Assembly (NCBI GenBank): GCA_019420465.1
Contig: JAHZHB010000119.1
Location: 62,001 to 126,000, forward strand
Length of the DNA: 64,000 nucleotides
Reading direction: 5' to 3'
Source of the DNA: Lachnospiraceae bacterium
GTDB taxonomy: Bacteria > Bacillota > Clostridia > Lachnospirales > Lachnospiraceae
Part shown: piece by piece, positions 37,480 to 46,051 of the stretch
Layout of the letters: each line of letters starts with the position of its first letter
Numbering within the stretch: the stretch's first letter is position 1
Position numbers and translations under genes: made by a program
The notes under the pieces: generated by a model
Databases searched by the model: none
Seen by the model: only the letters and a program-made list of their open reading frames with translations
Told to the model about the DNA's origin: nothing

Positions 37480-37773
37480 TTATTCCTCCGGCGCAAAATA
37501 CTTAGCCATACCCGTAAGTACCTCGCCCACCTCTTCATGCGGTCTCGGAATCACCTTATACGCGATCAGATCCCCCAGCTTCTTCGCATGCTCACAGCCC
37601 GCAGCCACTGCAGACTCCACAGCACCGACATCACCAACGACCATCACCGTCAGAAGAGAAGAACCGATTCTCTCCAGTGCCACCAGCTTAACCTGTGATG
37701 TCTTTAACATCACATCCGCCGCCTCAATAATCGCACAGTATCCCTTTGCCTCAATCATTCCCAATGCCTGCAT
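37480..37773 (-). CDS. Bacterial microcompartment (BMC) shell protein, PduA/EutM type
   Basis: The 97-residue protein is a single BMC domain: MQALGMIEAKGYCAIIEAADVM, VVGDVGAVESAVAAG and AYKVIPRPHEEV are diagnostic of hexameric shell proteins. The pore loop is RIGSS where PduA/EutM have KIGSG. Normally such genes lie in clusters with encapsulated enzymes and vertex proteins; none is present here, so this is an orphan. It would either join shells encoded elsewhere or serve another role. A weak ribosome site (GGTAGAGAT) precedes the ATG. Confidence 0.9.
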   Translation of the reverse strand: MQALGMIEAKGYCAIIEAADVMLKTSQVKLVALERIGSSLLTVMVVGDVGAVESAVAAGCEHAKKLGDLIAYKVIPRPHEEVGEVLTGMAKYFAPEE

Positions 37774-37926
37774 ATCTCTACCAGCTTTCTTCTATTATTA
37801 TATGTAAATGATCTCTTGAATTTAGTATCTTAACATACACATACTTTATATTAATACTACCAGAATTCTGCATGTTTTACAAGCTGTTTATCATACATTG
37901 CACAAAAGGATTCCCGAGGATGATGT

Positions 37927-38763
37927 ATGTCCCGCTATATTTCTTTTAAGTCTGTTATGCTGGCATTTTGCCTGATCACGGTTCTTGGTGTTCTGTACAA
38001 TAACCGTACAGCCGTGCAGTCCACCGGCAACTCCGTAGGTGACAGACAGCTGCCGATCTACTGTGTGGACACAAATGAGCCAAAGATCGCTCTTTCTTTT
38101 GATGCTGCCTGGGGCAATGAAGATACACGGCATATTCTCTCTATTCTTAAGGAAAACGATGTCAAAGTCACCTTTTTTATGACCGGCGGCTGGGTCAGCT
38201 CCTATCCAGAGGATGTCAAAGCCATTCTTGCTGACGGACACGATCTGGGTAATCACAGTGAGCACCACAAGGATATGGCCACCCTTGGCACCTCCGAACA
38301 GAAAGATGAGCTTCTGACTGTGCATGAACGGGTAAAGGAGCTGACCGGTTATGAAATGCATCTGTTCCGTCCACCCTATGGTTCCTACAACAGTGCACTG
38401 ATCGATACGGCAGCCGCGCTTGGTTACAGTACGATCCAGTGGGATGTGGACAGTCTGGACTGGAAGGACTACGGTGCCGATCAGATCATTGACACGGTCT
38501 GCAATCATCCAAAGCTTGGAAACGGCAGCATCATTCTCTGTCATAACGGTGCCAAATATACACCGGAAGCTCTGGATACGATGATCAAAACGCTGAAAGA
38601 AAAGGGGTATACCTTTGTAAAGATACAGGATCTGATCTATCCGGAACCCTATCATCTGGGTGTGGACGGACGACAGTATCAGGACACCGGAAAAACTTCA
38701 TCTGAGATACCCGAAGGCTCATCCGAAACATCTGAAACTGCTTCCAAAAACCCTATTGCATAA
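37927..38763 (+). CDS. Polysaccharide deacetylase (NodB domain)
   Basis: The 278-residue protein has an N-terminal membrane anchor (FKSVMLAFCLITVLGVLY) and a CE4 NodB domain with the motifs SFDAAWG (motif 1, the PdaB-type variant of TFDDG), NHSEHHKD (metal His pair), RPPYGSYN and LCHNG. It probably acts outside on peptidoglycan or another N-acetylated glycan. The variant motif 1 is typical of the PdaB-like group, often linked to sporulation. The C-terminal 30 residues are Ser/Thr/Glu rich and probably disordered. Confidence 0.85.
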   Translation: MSRYISFKSVMLAFCLITVLGVLYNNRTAVQSTGNSVGDRQLPIYCVDTNEPKIALSFDAAWGNEDTRHILSILKENDVKVTFFMTGGWVSSYPEDVKAILADGHDLGNHSEHHKDMATLGTSEQKDELLTVHERVKELTGYEMHLFRPPYGSYNSALIDTAAALGYSTIQWDVDSLDWKDYGADQIIDTVCNHPKLGNGSIILCHNGAKYTPEALDTMIKTLKEKGYTFVKIQDLIYPEPYHLGVDGRQYQDTGKTSSEIPEGSSETSETASKNPIA

Positions 38764-38827
38764 CCTCTGATTCCGTTATAGAATGGAACAAATACTGAAA
38801 AATACATAATGAGTGAGGTTCGTACAA

Positions 38828-39412
38828 ATGAAATTATTAGAGGAACGTATCAGACGAGATGGTGTACTTAAACCGGGCAATGTGCTGAAGGTTGACAACT
38901 TTCTGAATCATCAGATGGATATTGAGCTGTTTGATGAGATGGGCAAGGAATGGGCGCGTCTGTTTGCCGGTAAGCCGATCAACAAGATTCTGACGATCGA
39001 GGCTTCCGGTATCGGTATTGCTGCTATTGTTTCACGTTATTTTGGAAATGTGCCGGTTGTTTTTGCAAAGAAAGCGAAAAGTATCAACCTGGAGGGTGAT
39101 GTTTATACAACGAAGATCGAATCTTTCACTCATAAGCGGGTATATGATGTTATTGTCTCCAAGAAATACATCAGTCCGGAGGATCATGTGCTGATCATTG
39201 ATGATTTTCTGGCCAATGGCTGTGCGCTGCAGGGGCTGATCTCTCTGGTTGAGGAGGCGCAGGCTACGATCGAGGGTATTGGTATTGCGATCGAGAAGGG
39301 ATTCCAGCAGGGTGGTAAGATCATCCGGGAGAAGGGGATCCAGCTGGAGTCGCTGGCTATTGTTGAGGGGATTGATGATGAGACGGGGACGATTCAGTTT
39401 CGGGAGCAGTAG
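38828..39412 (+). CDS. xpt: Xanthine phosphoribosyltransferase
   Basis: Xpt converts xanthine and PRPP to XMP in purine salvage. The 194-residue size, the start [29 protein letters not shown] in pieces, and the PRPP loop [11 protein letters not shown] are characteristic. GAGTGAGG lies 9 bases before the ATG at 38828. Only 65 bp separate it from the deacetylase gene, and there is no room for the purine riboswitch often found upstream of xpt, so it is probably read through from the deacetylase promoter. Element E follows. Confidence 0.95.
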   Translation: MKLLEERIRRDGVLKPGNVLKVDNFLNHQMDIELFDEMGKEWARLFAGKPINKILTIEASGIGIAAIVSRYFGNVPVVFAKKAKSINLEGDVYTTKIESFTHKRVYDVIVSKKYISPEDHVLIIDDFLANGCALQGLISLVEEAQATIEGIGIAIEKGFQQGGKIIREKGIQLESLAIVEGIDDETGTIQFREQ

Positions 39413-39432
39413 ATAGAATAAGGCAGACGCTC

Positions 39433-39642
39433 GGAAGAAGGGGCGGCAGGGTTGATATAGAAAGATCCGGTTTGAAACAAGTGCAACGATTTGCTGAGCT
39501 AACGGCTAACTTCATCTAACGCACTCGCATAAGCGAGCTCGCGCGTAAGATTACGTAAGCCGTGGATCTCATCAAATCTAAGGGCGCACTTTGATCGTTT
39601 CAAACCGGATCTTTCTATATCAGCCCTGCCGCCCCTTCTTCC
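39433..39642 (+). repeat. Giant intergenic inverted repeat, element E (opposite orientation)
   Basis: Outer arms of 46 nt (39433-39478 with 39597-39642) pair with one mismatch, a T-G on the plus strand. The 118-nt core, read on the minus strand, aligns to that of D without gaps: AGTGCGCCCTTAG, GATCCA, AATCTTACGCGCGAGC, GCGTTAGATG and CGTTGCAC are shared. It lies 3' of xpt and is inverted relative to B, C and D, in keeping with xpt being on the plus strand. GGCAGACGCTC precedes the left arm. Confidence 0.85.
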
Positions 39643-39706
39643 TCACTGACAGAGAAATGAATGACGGAAAGATAGTGGAACAATTTTTGTTCTTCTTCTG
39701 ATGATA

Positions 39707-40525
39707 TCAGTCGCCGTAGAAGATCAGCTGGACGACTACGCCGCGGTCGTCGAAGTAGAGGCCGTTGAACCAGTGGTCGTCGTCGGTGAGGGTGGACTTT
39801 GTGATGGTTTCGTAGGGCTTCTGTTCGATGTAGGCGCCGGTGATGGCGTCTTTGCTGATGCAGAGGGTGCCGGTGTAGAAGAGGTCGTCTACGCGGTCAT
39901 CGCTGTCTTCGTAGAGGGTGATGTTTCCGTTTTCTTTGTCGTTATTAAAATAATAGTATTCGTTGCCTTCGGCTCCTGTGAGGGAGCCGTCTTCACCTAC
40001 GGTGATCTCGTCAGTTTCACCGGTCAGTTCGTTCAGGGTGATGGTGATCTTGTTGCCGGGTTTGAGATCAGCTTCTGCGATCTGTACTTTTTTCATGAAA
40101 TCGGCTTCGACGGTGTAATATTCGCCTTCGTCTTTTACGGTGTCTGCTTTCAGTTTGAAGCTGAGATCGGAGCACTGTCCGGCCTGGCTGAATTCGTCCT
40201 GTGTGTCGATGAAGCCATATTGCTGTATGGTCTTCCAGGCGGCTTCATCTACAGGGGCGTTGTCGGTGTTTCCCGGATCGGATGTCGCACTGTCAGCATT
40301 TGCAGATGCATTTTCTGTGCTGTCTGCTTTCGGCAATACACTGGACACCGCCGGGATTTCCGAAGATACATCCGATGCTGCGGGCAGGGTACTGTCAGTG
40401 GCAGAGGTTTCAGCTGTAGATGTACTGCTGCTGGCTGCAGGTGTTTTGGCTGTGGATGATGCCATGCCACAGCCGCCAAGCAGCATGGCTGCGGTAATAA
40501 GGCACACGAGATATTTCTTTTTCAT
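39707..40525 (-). CDS. Putative lipoprotein of unknown function
   Basis: The 272-residue product has a lipoprotein signal (MKKKYLVCLITAAMLLGGC) and a Thr/Ser/Ala-rich linker to about residue 90, then a beta-rich domain with no family I can name. The ATG at 40525 follows GAGGAGGTAG. It is on the same strand as the T-box leader and small frame upstream but 170 bp further, with no evident shared function. Confidence 0.7.
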   Translation of the reverse strand: MKKKYLVCLITAAMLLGGCGMASSTAKTPAASSSTSTAETSATDSTLPAASDVSSEIPAVSSVLPKADSTENASANADSATSDPGNTDNAPVDEAAWKTIQQYGFIDTQDEFSQAGQCSDLSFKLKADTVKDEGEYYTVEADFMKKVQIAEADLKPGNKITITLNELTGETDEITVGEDGSLTGAEGNEYYYFNNDKENGNITLYEDSDDRVDDLFYTGTLCISKDAITGAYIEQKPYETITKSTLTDDDHWFNGLYFDDRGVVVQLIFYGD

Positions 40526-40694
40526 ACGAACTCTACCTCCTCTGGTATTATGAATCATGTTCTCACATACCCAAACAGCAGGCGTTCAGATACTGCGTGA
40601 ACCATAACGATTTTCTTTCTACGCTGATTATACTCTGCCCTGCCGTAGGAGGCTACTGCTGTTTTTTTAAGATTTATGAAGGACGCTACAGCTC

Positions 40695-40835
40695 TTACTG
40701 TTCATATACATAAGAACAAAGTTCAGGAGTTATAACGAATTCACTGCTCTTTTCATCTCTTCCACATAAGGTACACAGTCGCAGCTTTTCCCCGACGGCT
40801 GCTATCCTTTTGACTTCCTCTTTTGTCGGATACAT
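40695..40835 (-). pseudogene. 46-codon frame behind a T-box, possible decayed trpE start
   Basis: A good ribosome site (GGGAGG, 4 bases before the ATG) precedes this short frame. Its first residues, MYPTKEEVKRIAAVGEK, look like the N-terminus of clostridial anthranilate synthase component I (TrpE). After that the match is lost, though another frame continues VPYVEEMKRAV for a few codons. It contains no Trp. With a Trp-type T-box directly upstream it is best read as the remnant of a tryptophan operon; a genuine small protein is the alternative. Confidence 0.45.
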
Positions 40836-41002
40836 AAAACCTCCCTTTCTATGGACGACCTGTATGAGATAAAACCTCCTGTTGCTGGTGTCTGTACTGA
40901 TTTCTGACCCCCGACATCGGTTCACTGAATCTTATCTTATTGTGCACAGCAAGCAAAATTAGTTCGCTGGACCAGTTTTTGATATGTATGGCAAATAAAA
41001 AA

Positions 41003-41290
41003 AGCCCGTCCATGACAAATACTGTCAGGGACGAGCGTATATACGATCCACTTGCGGTGCCACCTTGCTTTACAGCCAGTACAGCTGTACACTTGTCGGA
41101 ATACCATCATATTCCCGGCAACTGACGTATGCCCTCACGTCACAGAATACTAAGCCTGTCGGCCTTTGACTGTGCTCTCAGCGGTCCATTTGGCAATCTG
41201 CGTTTCGACCCGACTCTCACCTACCCGGACTCTCTGTGCGTGCATGGTTACTTTGATCTCCGCTTCAACGGTTTTGATGCTTTATTCAAT
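41003..41290 (-). ncRNA. T-box leader, probably tRNA-Trp responsive
   Basis: The minus strand has the T-box sequence AAGGTGGCACCGC (41067-41055), a Stem I with AGAGAGTCCGGGTAGG and GAGAGTCGGG, and a terminator whose stem pairs GTCC-TGACA with TGTCA-GGAC before TTTTTTT (41038-41003). Stem I closes with AGCGG/CCGCT, and the trinucleotide before the purine and that closing stem is TGG (AAATGGACCGCT), implying a tRNA-Trp specifier. It should read through when uncharged tRNA-Trp accumulates. Confidence 0.85.
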
Positions 41291-41597
41291 TAAAGTGAAT
41301 ATACCATTGATTTCTGTCTTCGTCAAGCAGGCTTTTTTTATTTGTATATTCTGTATATTTTTATGCTTTTATTTGGGAAATTCTTACTTATAAAGTATCT
41401 CCTGACCTTTTTATTTTTTTGCAAATATACTTTACTTTTTTCTTTTTATGTGCTATTTTTATAGTATCAAGACACATTTCATTATTACAGGAAAATCTTC
41501 CGGTCATTCGACCACCAGAATCCCCTGTTCTAACCAAATTTAACGGAGGATTCGTCCTGTATTCGATACCTCCGTGTTTTAAAAGGAGGTACTTCTT

Positions 41598-42587
41598 ATG
41601 AAAAAATCTCATGTAAAGCCCGATCACGCGCTTAAAACGTTCTGGCGTGACAATGAACGTTTTGCAGATCTGTTCAATGCTGTCCTTTTTAATGGACAAT
41701 CAATTATTGATCCCTCTTCACTGTCTGTCGAAGATACAGATTTATCATCACTCTTTATTAATAAATCTTATTCTGAAACCATACAGCGAGTTTTTGATGT
41801 AACTAAGAAATCCGTCAATGGCATAAACTTCATCCTCCTTGCCTTGGAAAACCAACAACAGATTCATTATGCTATGCCCCTTCGAAACATGCTGAATGAT
41901 GCGCTCTTATATTATAAGGAATGTGCAGAGATTGAACGAAAAAACATAAAAAATAATTCGTTTTCTTCATCTGCAGAGTTTCTTTCAAAATTCAGCAAAC
42001 ATGATCGTTTGCATCCTGTTTTTACAATCTGCGTCTACTATGGCGAGAAAATATGGGACGGCCCTGTTTCTCTAAAAGAAATGATGGATATTCCTCCATA
42101 TATGGAATCCTTAGTAGCAGATTATAAAATGCATCTTGTGCAGATTCATAACAGTCAGTATCTTCCGTTCCATCACCCAGATGTACAGACGGTATTTGAT
42201 ATCTGTCGTTTATTCCAGAACAACGAGATAAAAAGTATAAGTGACGTATATAAAAGCTATCCCCTTACGCCTGAATTAGGCACTGTAATCGGAACTGTTG
42301 TAGGATCGCAACGCATGATCGATTATGCCACAAACACAAATACTAACGAAAGAGGTGTCCCTGTTATGTGGAAATCCGTAGAAGAAATGGAAAAAAATCT
42401 CATAAAAGACGCTGAGGCCCGTGGCGAAGCCCAAGGCCAGAAAGCAGGATTACTCAAAGGTATCCGTATCGTCATCAACACGTGCAAGACATTTAACCTC
42501 ACTCAGGAATCTGTTGTTGATACCCTTACAAATGAATTTCAGATTTCCAGAGATGAAGCTTCAGGTTACGTCTACCGATACTGGTAA
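41598..42587 (+). CDS. Rpn/YhgA-like PD-(D/E)XK nuclease family protein
   Basis: The 329-residue protein resembles the Rpn (recombination-promoting nuclease, formerly putative transposase) family: MKKSHVKPDHALKTFWRDNERFADLFNAVLF in pieces, LLALENQQQIHYAMPLR holding the Glu-x-Gln core, and CVYYGEKIWDGP. Such proteins cleave DNA and are spread in many gut Firmicutes, often in many copies. The gene is visibly AT-richer than its neighbours, as is its upstream region, suggesting recent acquisition. GGAGG lies close to the ATG. It ends in its own terminator. Confidence 0.85.
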   Translation: MKKSHVKPDHALKTFWRDNERFADLFNAVLFNGQSIIDPSSLSVEDTDLSSLFINKSYSETIQRVFDVTKKSVNGINFILLALENQQQIHYAMPLRNMLNDALLYYKECAEIERKNIKNNSFSSSAEFLSKFSKHDRLHPVFTICVYYGEKIWDGPVSLKEMMDIPPYMESLVADYKMHLVQIHNSQYLPFHHPDVQTVFDICRLFQNNEIKSISDVYKSYPLTPELGTVIGTVVGSQRMIDYATNTNTNERGVPVMWKSVEEMEKNLIKDAEARGEAQGQKAGLLKGIRIVINTCKTFNLTQESVVDTLTNEFQISRDEASGYVYRYW

Positions 42588-42615
42588 CCTTCTGTTTTTT
42601 ATATCCTCGCAGTCT

Positions 42616-42650
42616 AAAGGCGAAGCGTTAAAAGTGCTTCGCCTTTGTTT
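42616..42650 (+). terminator. Terminator of the Rpn-family gene
   Basis: AAAGGCGAAGC pairs with GCTTCGCCTTT, followed by GTTT. Confidence 0.8.
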
Positions 42651-42656
42651 CTGCTG

Positions 42657-42703
42657 AAAAGCCACCACAGCTCCCGGATTCTTCGTGAACTGTAGCGGCT
42701 TTC
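42657..42703 (-). terminator. Terminator of the GH31 gene
   Basis: On the minus strand AGCCGCTACAGTT pairs with AGCTGTGGTGGCT (with G-U pairs), then TTTT. Confidence 0.75.
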
Positions 42704-42720
42704 TCCTGTCTTTTACTATA

Positions 42721-45126
42721 TTATAATGTCACTTCTGTCTGGGTACCATCATAAACAACTTCCGCTTTTCTGTCACCACATACAACCGTAAACTTACGGC
42801 TACTTAACATACCGTCAAAAGCACCGTTTCTGGCACCGATCGTCAGAGTCTTTGTAGCCTCTTTCCAGGTAAGTTCTATCTCTGTACACTCACCGTTTTC
42901 ATAGCCGTATCCATCTCCGGCATCCTCATACAGTGTAAAGCTGCCGTCTGCACCGTCATAAATACGGATCTCCAGAGCCTTATCAGCCACTGCATCCGCA
43001 TACTCGATATGTTCCGGACACATCGGCACTACGGCACCTGCTTTGACAAAAACCGGCATCTGATCCAGCGGAGCGTCTACAAGCACATCCTGTCCGCCCT
43101 CATACACTTCACCTGTCCAGAAATTATGCCACTTTGTACCGGCCGGCAGATAGCAGTTCCATGTTTTTTCACGGTCAAGCTTCACGCCATCGGCTTCGTA
43201 GTACATCGGCTCCGTAACCGGGCAGATCAGAAATGCCGGGCCATACATATATTCATTTCCCGTAGCAACTGCCTTTTTGTCCTCTGCAAAATCAAACAGA
43301 AGACTTCTCATGATCGTGCGGTTTTTCGTGTAGGCTGCGCCTGCAAGAGAATATACATACGGCATCAGCTGATAACGCAGGTTGATATATTTTTCGATCG
43401 CATCATAAGCCGGATCGCCTTTTTTACCGAAATTCCAGATTTCACGCGGTGTATCTGTACCGTGGGATCTGAACATCGGCAGGAAACAGCCGTATTCAAA
43501 CCAGCGCACATACAGCTCGCGGTATCCCGGATCTTCCACACCGTCATTGTACTCGCCCTTCCAGAACCAGATCGGGTTCGGGTTGGTGCTGTTGTTACAG
43601 CCACGTTTCCACCATGCACTGCCGACAACAAAGAAGGCACCGATATCCAGCGTCCAGTTCGGCATACCGCTCATGGCCATGTTTAAGCCTTCCGGAATCT
43701 GTTTTTTCAGTGTCTTCCAGCTGGCATAGATATCACCGGACCACAGCACTGTACCGTACTTCTGGGAACCGGCATAACCGGAACGGGTCAGATTCAGGAC
43801 ACGACGCTTTTTGTCCACTTTTTTCTGATTTTCGTATACACCTTTGGCATGATACAGAGCAAACTCATTGGCCTGTCCGGCATCCAGATATTTCTTGTGC
43901 TCACCACCGACAAGAGCATATCTTTCCCACGGCTCACGCATAACGGCACCGCCCCAGTCCGGGCTCGGGAACGGTTCTGTCGAGTCACACCACCAGGAAT
44001 CAAAGCCTGCCGGGAACAGCTCCTCGCTGACCTGTTGCCAGTACATTTCTCTTGCTTTTTCATCAAAGGCATTGTATGTGGAATAATCGTTTAACAGATA
44101 GCCTGCATCAAAAAACTGCTGGTGGTTCTCGCCGCCCGGATTCATATTCGGCCACATGGAAACCATTGTATGTACATGCATATCATGCATGCGGTCAATA
44201 TTTTCCTTCACATGACCATAGCGGGCTTTATCTACGGTCTTCTGTCCCCATTTGCCATCACCCCAGGTATTCCAGTCCTGTACGACACAGTCCAGCGGCA
44301 CGCCGAGCTCACGATAGCGGCGGGCGATCTCTTCCATCTCATCCCCTGTGTGATAGGCCTCTTTGGACTGCACATAGCCATATGCCCAGCGTGGCAGCAT
44401 CACAGCTTTACCTGTCAGGAAACGGTAACCATCGATCACATCATCTGCAGATTCACCGGCTATGAAATAATAGTTCATCTGATCCACACAGTCCATATAG
44501 ATATAGGAACCACGCTCATCATCGTTAAACGTCATCAGACTGCCGCAGTCAAACAGAATACCGTACTGACGGGAAGAGAACAGAAACGGCATCGGGATAC
44601 GCATGTTGTGCTGGTACATATACTGTACATGATGACGGTAATCATAGATTCCCTCTTCACCCTGGCCAAGACCATGGATTGCCTCATCCTCTGCCCAGTC
44701 AAAATGCAGTTTGGCACGGTAGGCTACACGGTCTACGGTCTCCCGCAGATTTTTTACCACGTTTCTCTCGCCGTCTACAGTCTTGATCCGCTCGATCTGG
44801 GGAGCTTCACCGCCTGTGGTAAAGTGTACGACATCCTGCGGTTCGAGTGTCTTGGCTGTTTCCTGTACATAGAGCTTTCCTGTCTTTGCATCAGCAAAGC
44901 AGATCGCACCTGTCTTTTTATTTACGATTGCACGGACACGCTTTGTGTTTACGATCACTGAATCTTCATCCTCTGCATACTCACAGGTTACTTCGCCTCT
45001 GGCATTTTCTTCGATCAGTGCTGTAGGCTCACCGATCTCATCGTGCTTCGTGTATGTAATACGCAGGATATCCTCACGCACCGGATATACACTCATGATA
45101 CCTTCATTTACAGCAAATGTTTTCAT
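42721..45126 (-). CDS. GH31 alpha-xylosidase or alpha-glucosidase
   Basis: The 801-residue protein is a cytoplasmic (no signal peptide) glycoside hydrolase family 31 enzyme. The nucleophile lies in FDSWWCDSTEP and the acid/base in LWSGDIYASW; the CDSTEP form and the QDWNTWG loop fit the alpha-xylosidase-like branch more than starch alpha-glucosidase, but this is not decisive. N-terminal beta domain to about residue 230, barrel, then distal beta domains. It sits downstream of the pentose phosphate genes, which would suit xylose release (inference). Confidence 0.88.
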   Translation of the reverse strand: MKTFAVNEGIMSVYPVREDILRITYTKHDEIGEPTALIEENARGEVTCEYAEDEDSVIVNTKRVRAIVNKKTGAICFADAKTGKLYVQETAKTLEPQDVVHFTTGGEAPQIERIKTVDGERNVVKNLRETVDRVAYRAKLHFDWAEDEAIHGLGQGEEGIYDYRHHVQYMYQHNMRIPMPFLFSSRQYGILFDCGSLMTFNDDERGSYIYMDCVDQMNYYFIAGESADDVIDGYRFLTGKAVMLPRWAYGYVQSKEAYHTGDEMEEIARRYRELGVPLDCVVQDWNTWGDGKWGQKTVDKARYGHVKENIDRMHDMHVHTMVSMWPNMNPGGENHQQFFDAGYLLNDYSTYNAFDEKAREMYWQQVSEELFPAGFDSWWCDSTEPFPSPDWGGAVMREPWERYALVGGEHKKYLDAGQANEFALYHAKGVYENQKKVDKKRRVLNLTRSGYAGSQKYGTVLWSGDIYASWKTLKKQIPEGLNMAMSGMPNWTLDIGAFFVVGSAWWKRGCNNSTNPNPIWFWKGEYNDGVEDPGYRELYVRWFEYGCFLPMFRSHGTDTPREIWNFGKKGDPAYDAIEKYINLRYQLMPYVYSLAGAAYTKNRTIMRSLLFDFAEDKKAVATGNEYMYGPAFLICPVTEPMYYEADGVKLDREKTWNCYLPAGTKWHNFWTGEVYEGGQDVLVDAPLDQMPVFVKAGAVVPMCPEHIEYADAVADKALEIRIYDGADGSFTLYEDAGDGYGYENGECTEIELTWKEATKTLTIGARNGAFDGMLSSRKFTVVCGDRKAEVVYDGTQTEVTL

Positions 45127-45294
45127 CGTTGTCTCCTTCGCCGGTCATATACGGCTTTTTACGTTTTCATGCAGGAAAGTTTTTAAACCAGGAACCATAT
45201 TTTTCAGCTTCCTGTGTGCTTTTTTATGCAGATTACCGTTTATAGCAACGTGATCTGTGCTGTATACCTTCACTGCACACTTGATTTTATCATA

Positions 45295-45330
45295 CAAAAA
45301 AACAGGATGGTCTGCATCCTGTTTTTTTTT
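45295..45330 (-). terminator. Terminator after rpiB
   Basis: AAAAAACAGGAT pairs with ATCCTGTTTTTT; strong in both directions. It separates the pentose phosphate genes from GH31, whose transcript therefore starts in the 45130-45290 gap. Confidence 0.85.
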
Positions 45331-45402
45331 CAGGAACTGTACTATTTTCAGATATTGCTACCATATGCACGTTCCCTGCAAACTGTATACTCTGCCGTAC
45401 AG

Positions 45403-45855
45403 TTATGCATCAAATTTCTCGTTTTCAATATCCATGATCATGCCCACACGTGTCGCATGACGTCCACCCTCAAACTCAGCACCAAGCCACGCATCGATGA
45501 TCATCTTTGCCAGCTCAATACCGATCACACGGGCACCGAAGCAAAGTACGTTTGTATTATTATGCTGTTTGGACAGCTTTGCAGAATACGGCTCGCTGCA
45601 CACAACAGCACGGATACCGCGCACTTTATTTGCTGCCAGAGAAATACCCACACCTGTACCGCAGATACAGATACCGCAGTCCACTTTCTTATCACGAACA
45701 GCTTCTGCCACAGCCTTTCCGTATACCGGATAGTTGCAGGATTCGTAGGAATCTGTACCGAAGTTTACGACCTCATGGCCCAGACTTTTCAGGTATTCTA
45801 CGACCTCGTTTTTCATATCTACGGCTGAATGATCATTACCGATTGCTATTTTCAT
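45403..45855 (-). CDS. rpiB: Ribose-5-phosphate isomerase B
   Basis: RpiB interconverts ribose 5-phosphate and ribulose 5-phosphate. The 150-residue protein has MKIAIGNDHSA, the catalytic Cys in CGICICGTGVGIS and FGARVIG. It lies 3' of the transketolase pair, separated by the element F stem, so it may be co-transcribed at a lower level or read from its own promoter. Confidence 0.96.
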   Translation of the reverse strand: MKIAIGNDHSAVDMKNEVVEYLKSLGHEVVNFGTDSYESCNYPVYGKAVAEAVRDKKVDCGICICGTGVGISLAANKVRGIRAVVCSEPYSAKLSKQHNNTNVLCFGARVIGIELAKMIIDAWLGAEFEGGRHATRVGMIMDIENEKFDA

Positions 45856-45886
45856 AATATTTTCCCTCTTTACTCACATCCGTGCA

Positions 45887-46016
45887 CGTTGGAACCAGGG
45901 ACAGGCCGGGCAGTATTTTCTACGCTCCGCCTCCGTCGGTCCGAGCCTGTAGTCTCGGACTCTTACTCGGTAAAGTCGCTAGGAAAACACAGCCCGGCCT
46001 GTCCCCGGTTCCAACG
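45887..46016 (-). repeat. Giant intergenic inverted repeat, element F
   Basis: A 25-bp outer stem (45887-45911 with 45992-46016) has one mismatch, a G-U pair on the minus strand. The interior includes TTTTCTA/TAGGAAAA and a hairpin GTCCGAG/CTCGGAC. Its core does not resemble that of B to E. It is 3' of the transketolase C-subunit gene and upstream of rpiB. Confidence 0.75.
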
Positions 46017-46051
46017 AATCTACTTTATTGGCTACACTATTATAGCATTCA

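Noticed and set aside
37891..38655. Minus-strand 254-codon frame opposite the deacetylase
   Set aside because: Antisense to clear NodB motifs; His/Cys-rich nonsense composition.
38764..38827. Purine riboswitch expected before xpt
   Set aside because: The gap is only about 64 bp and lacks the aptamer's conserved loops.
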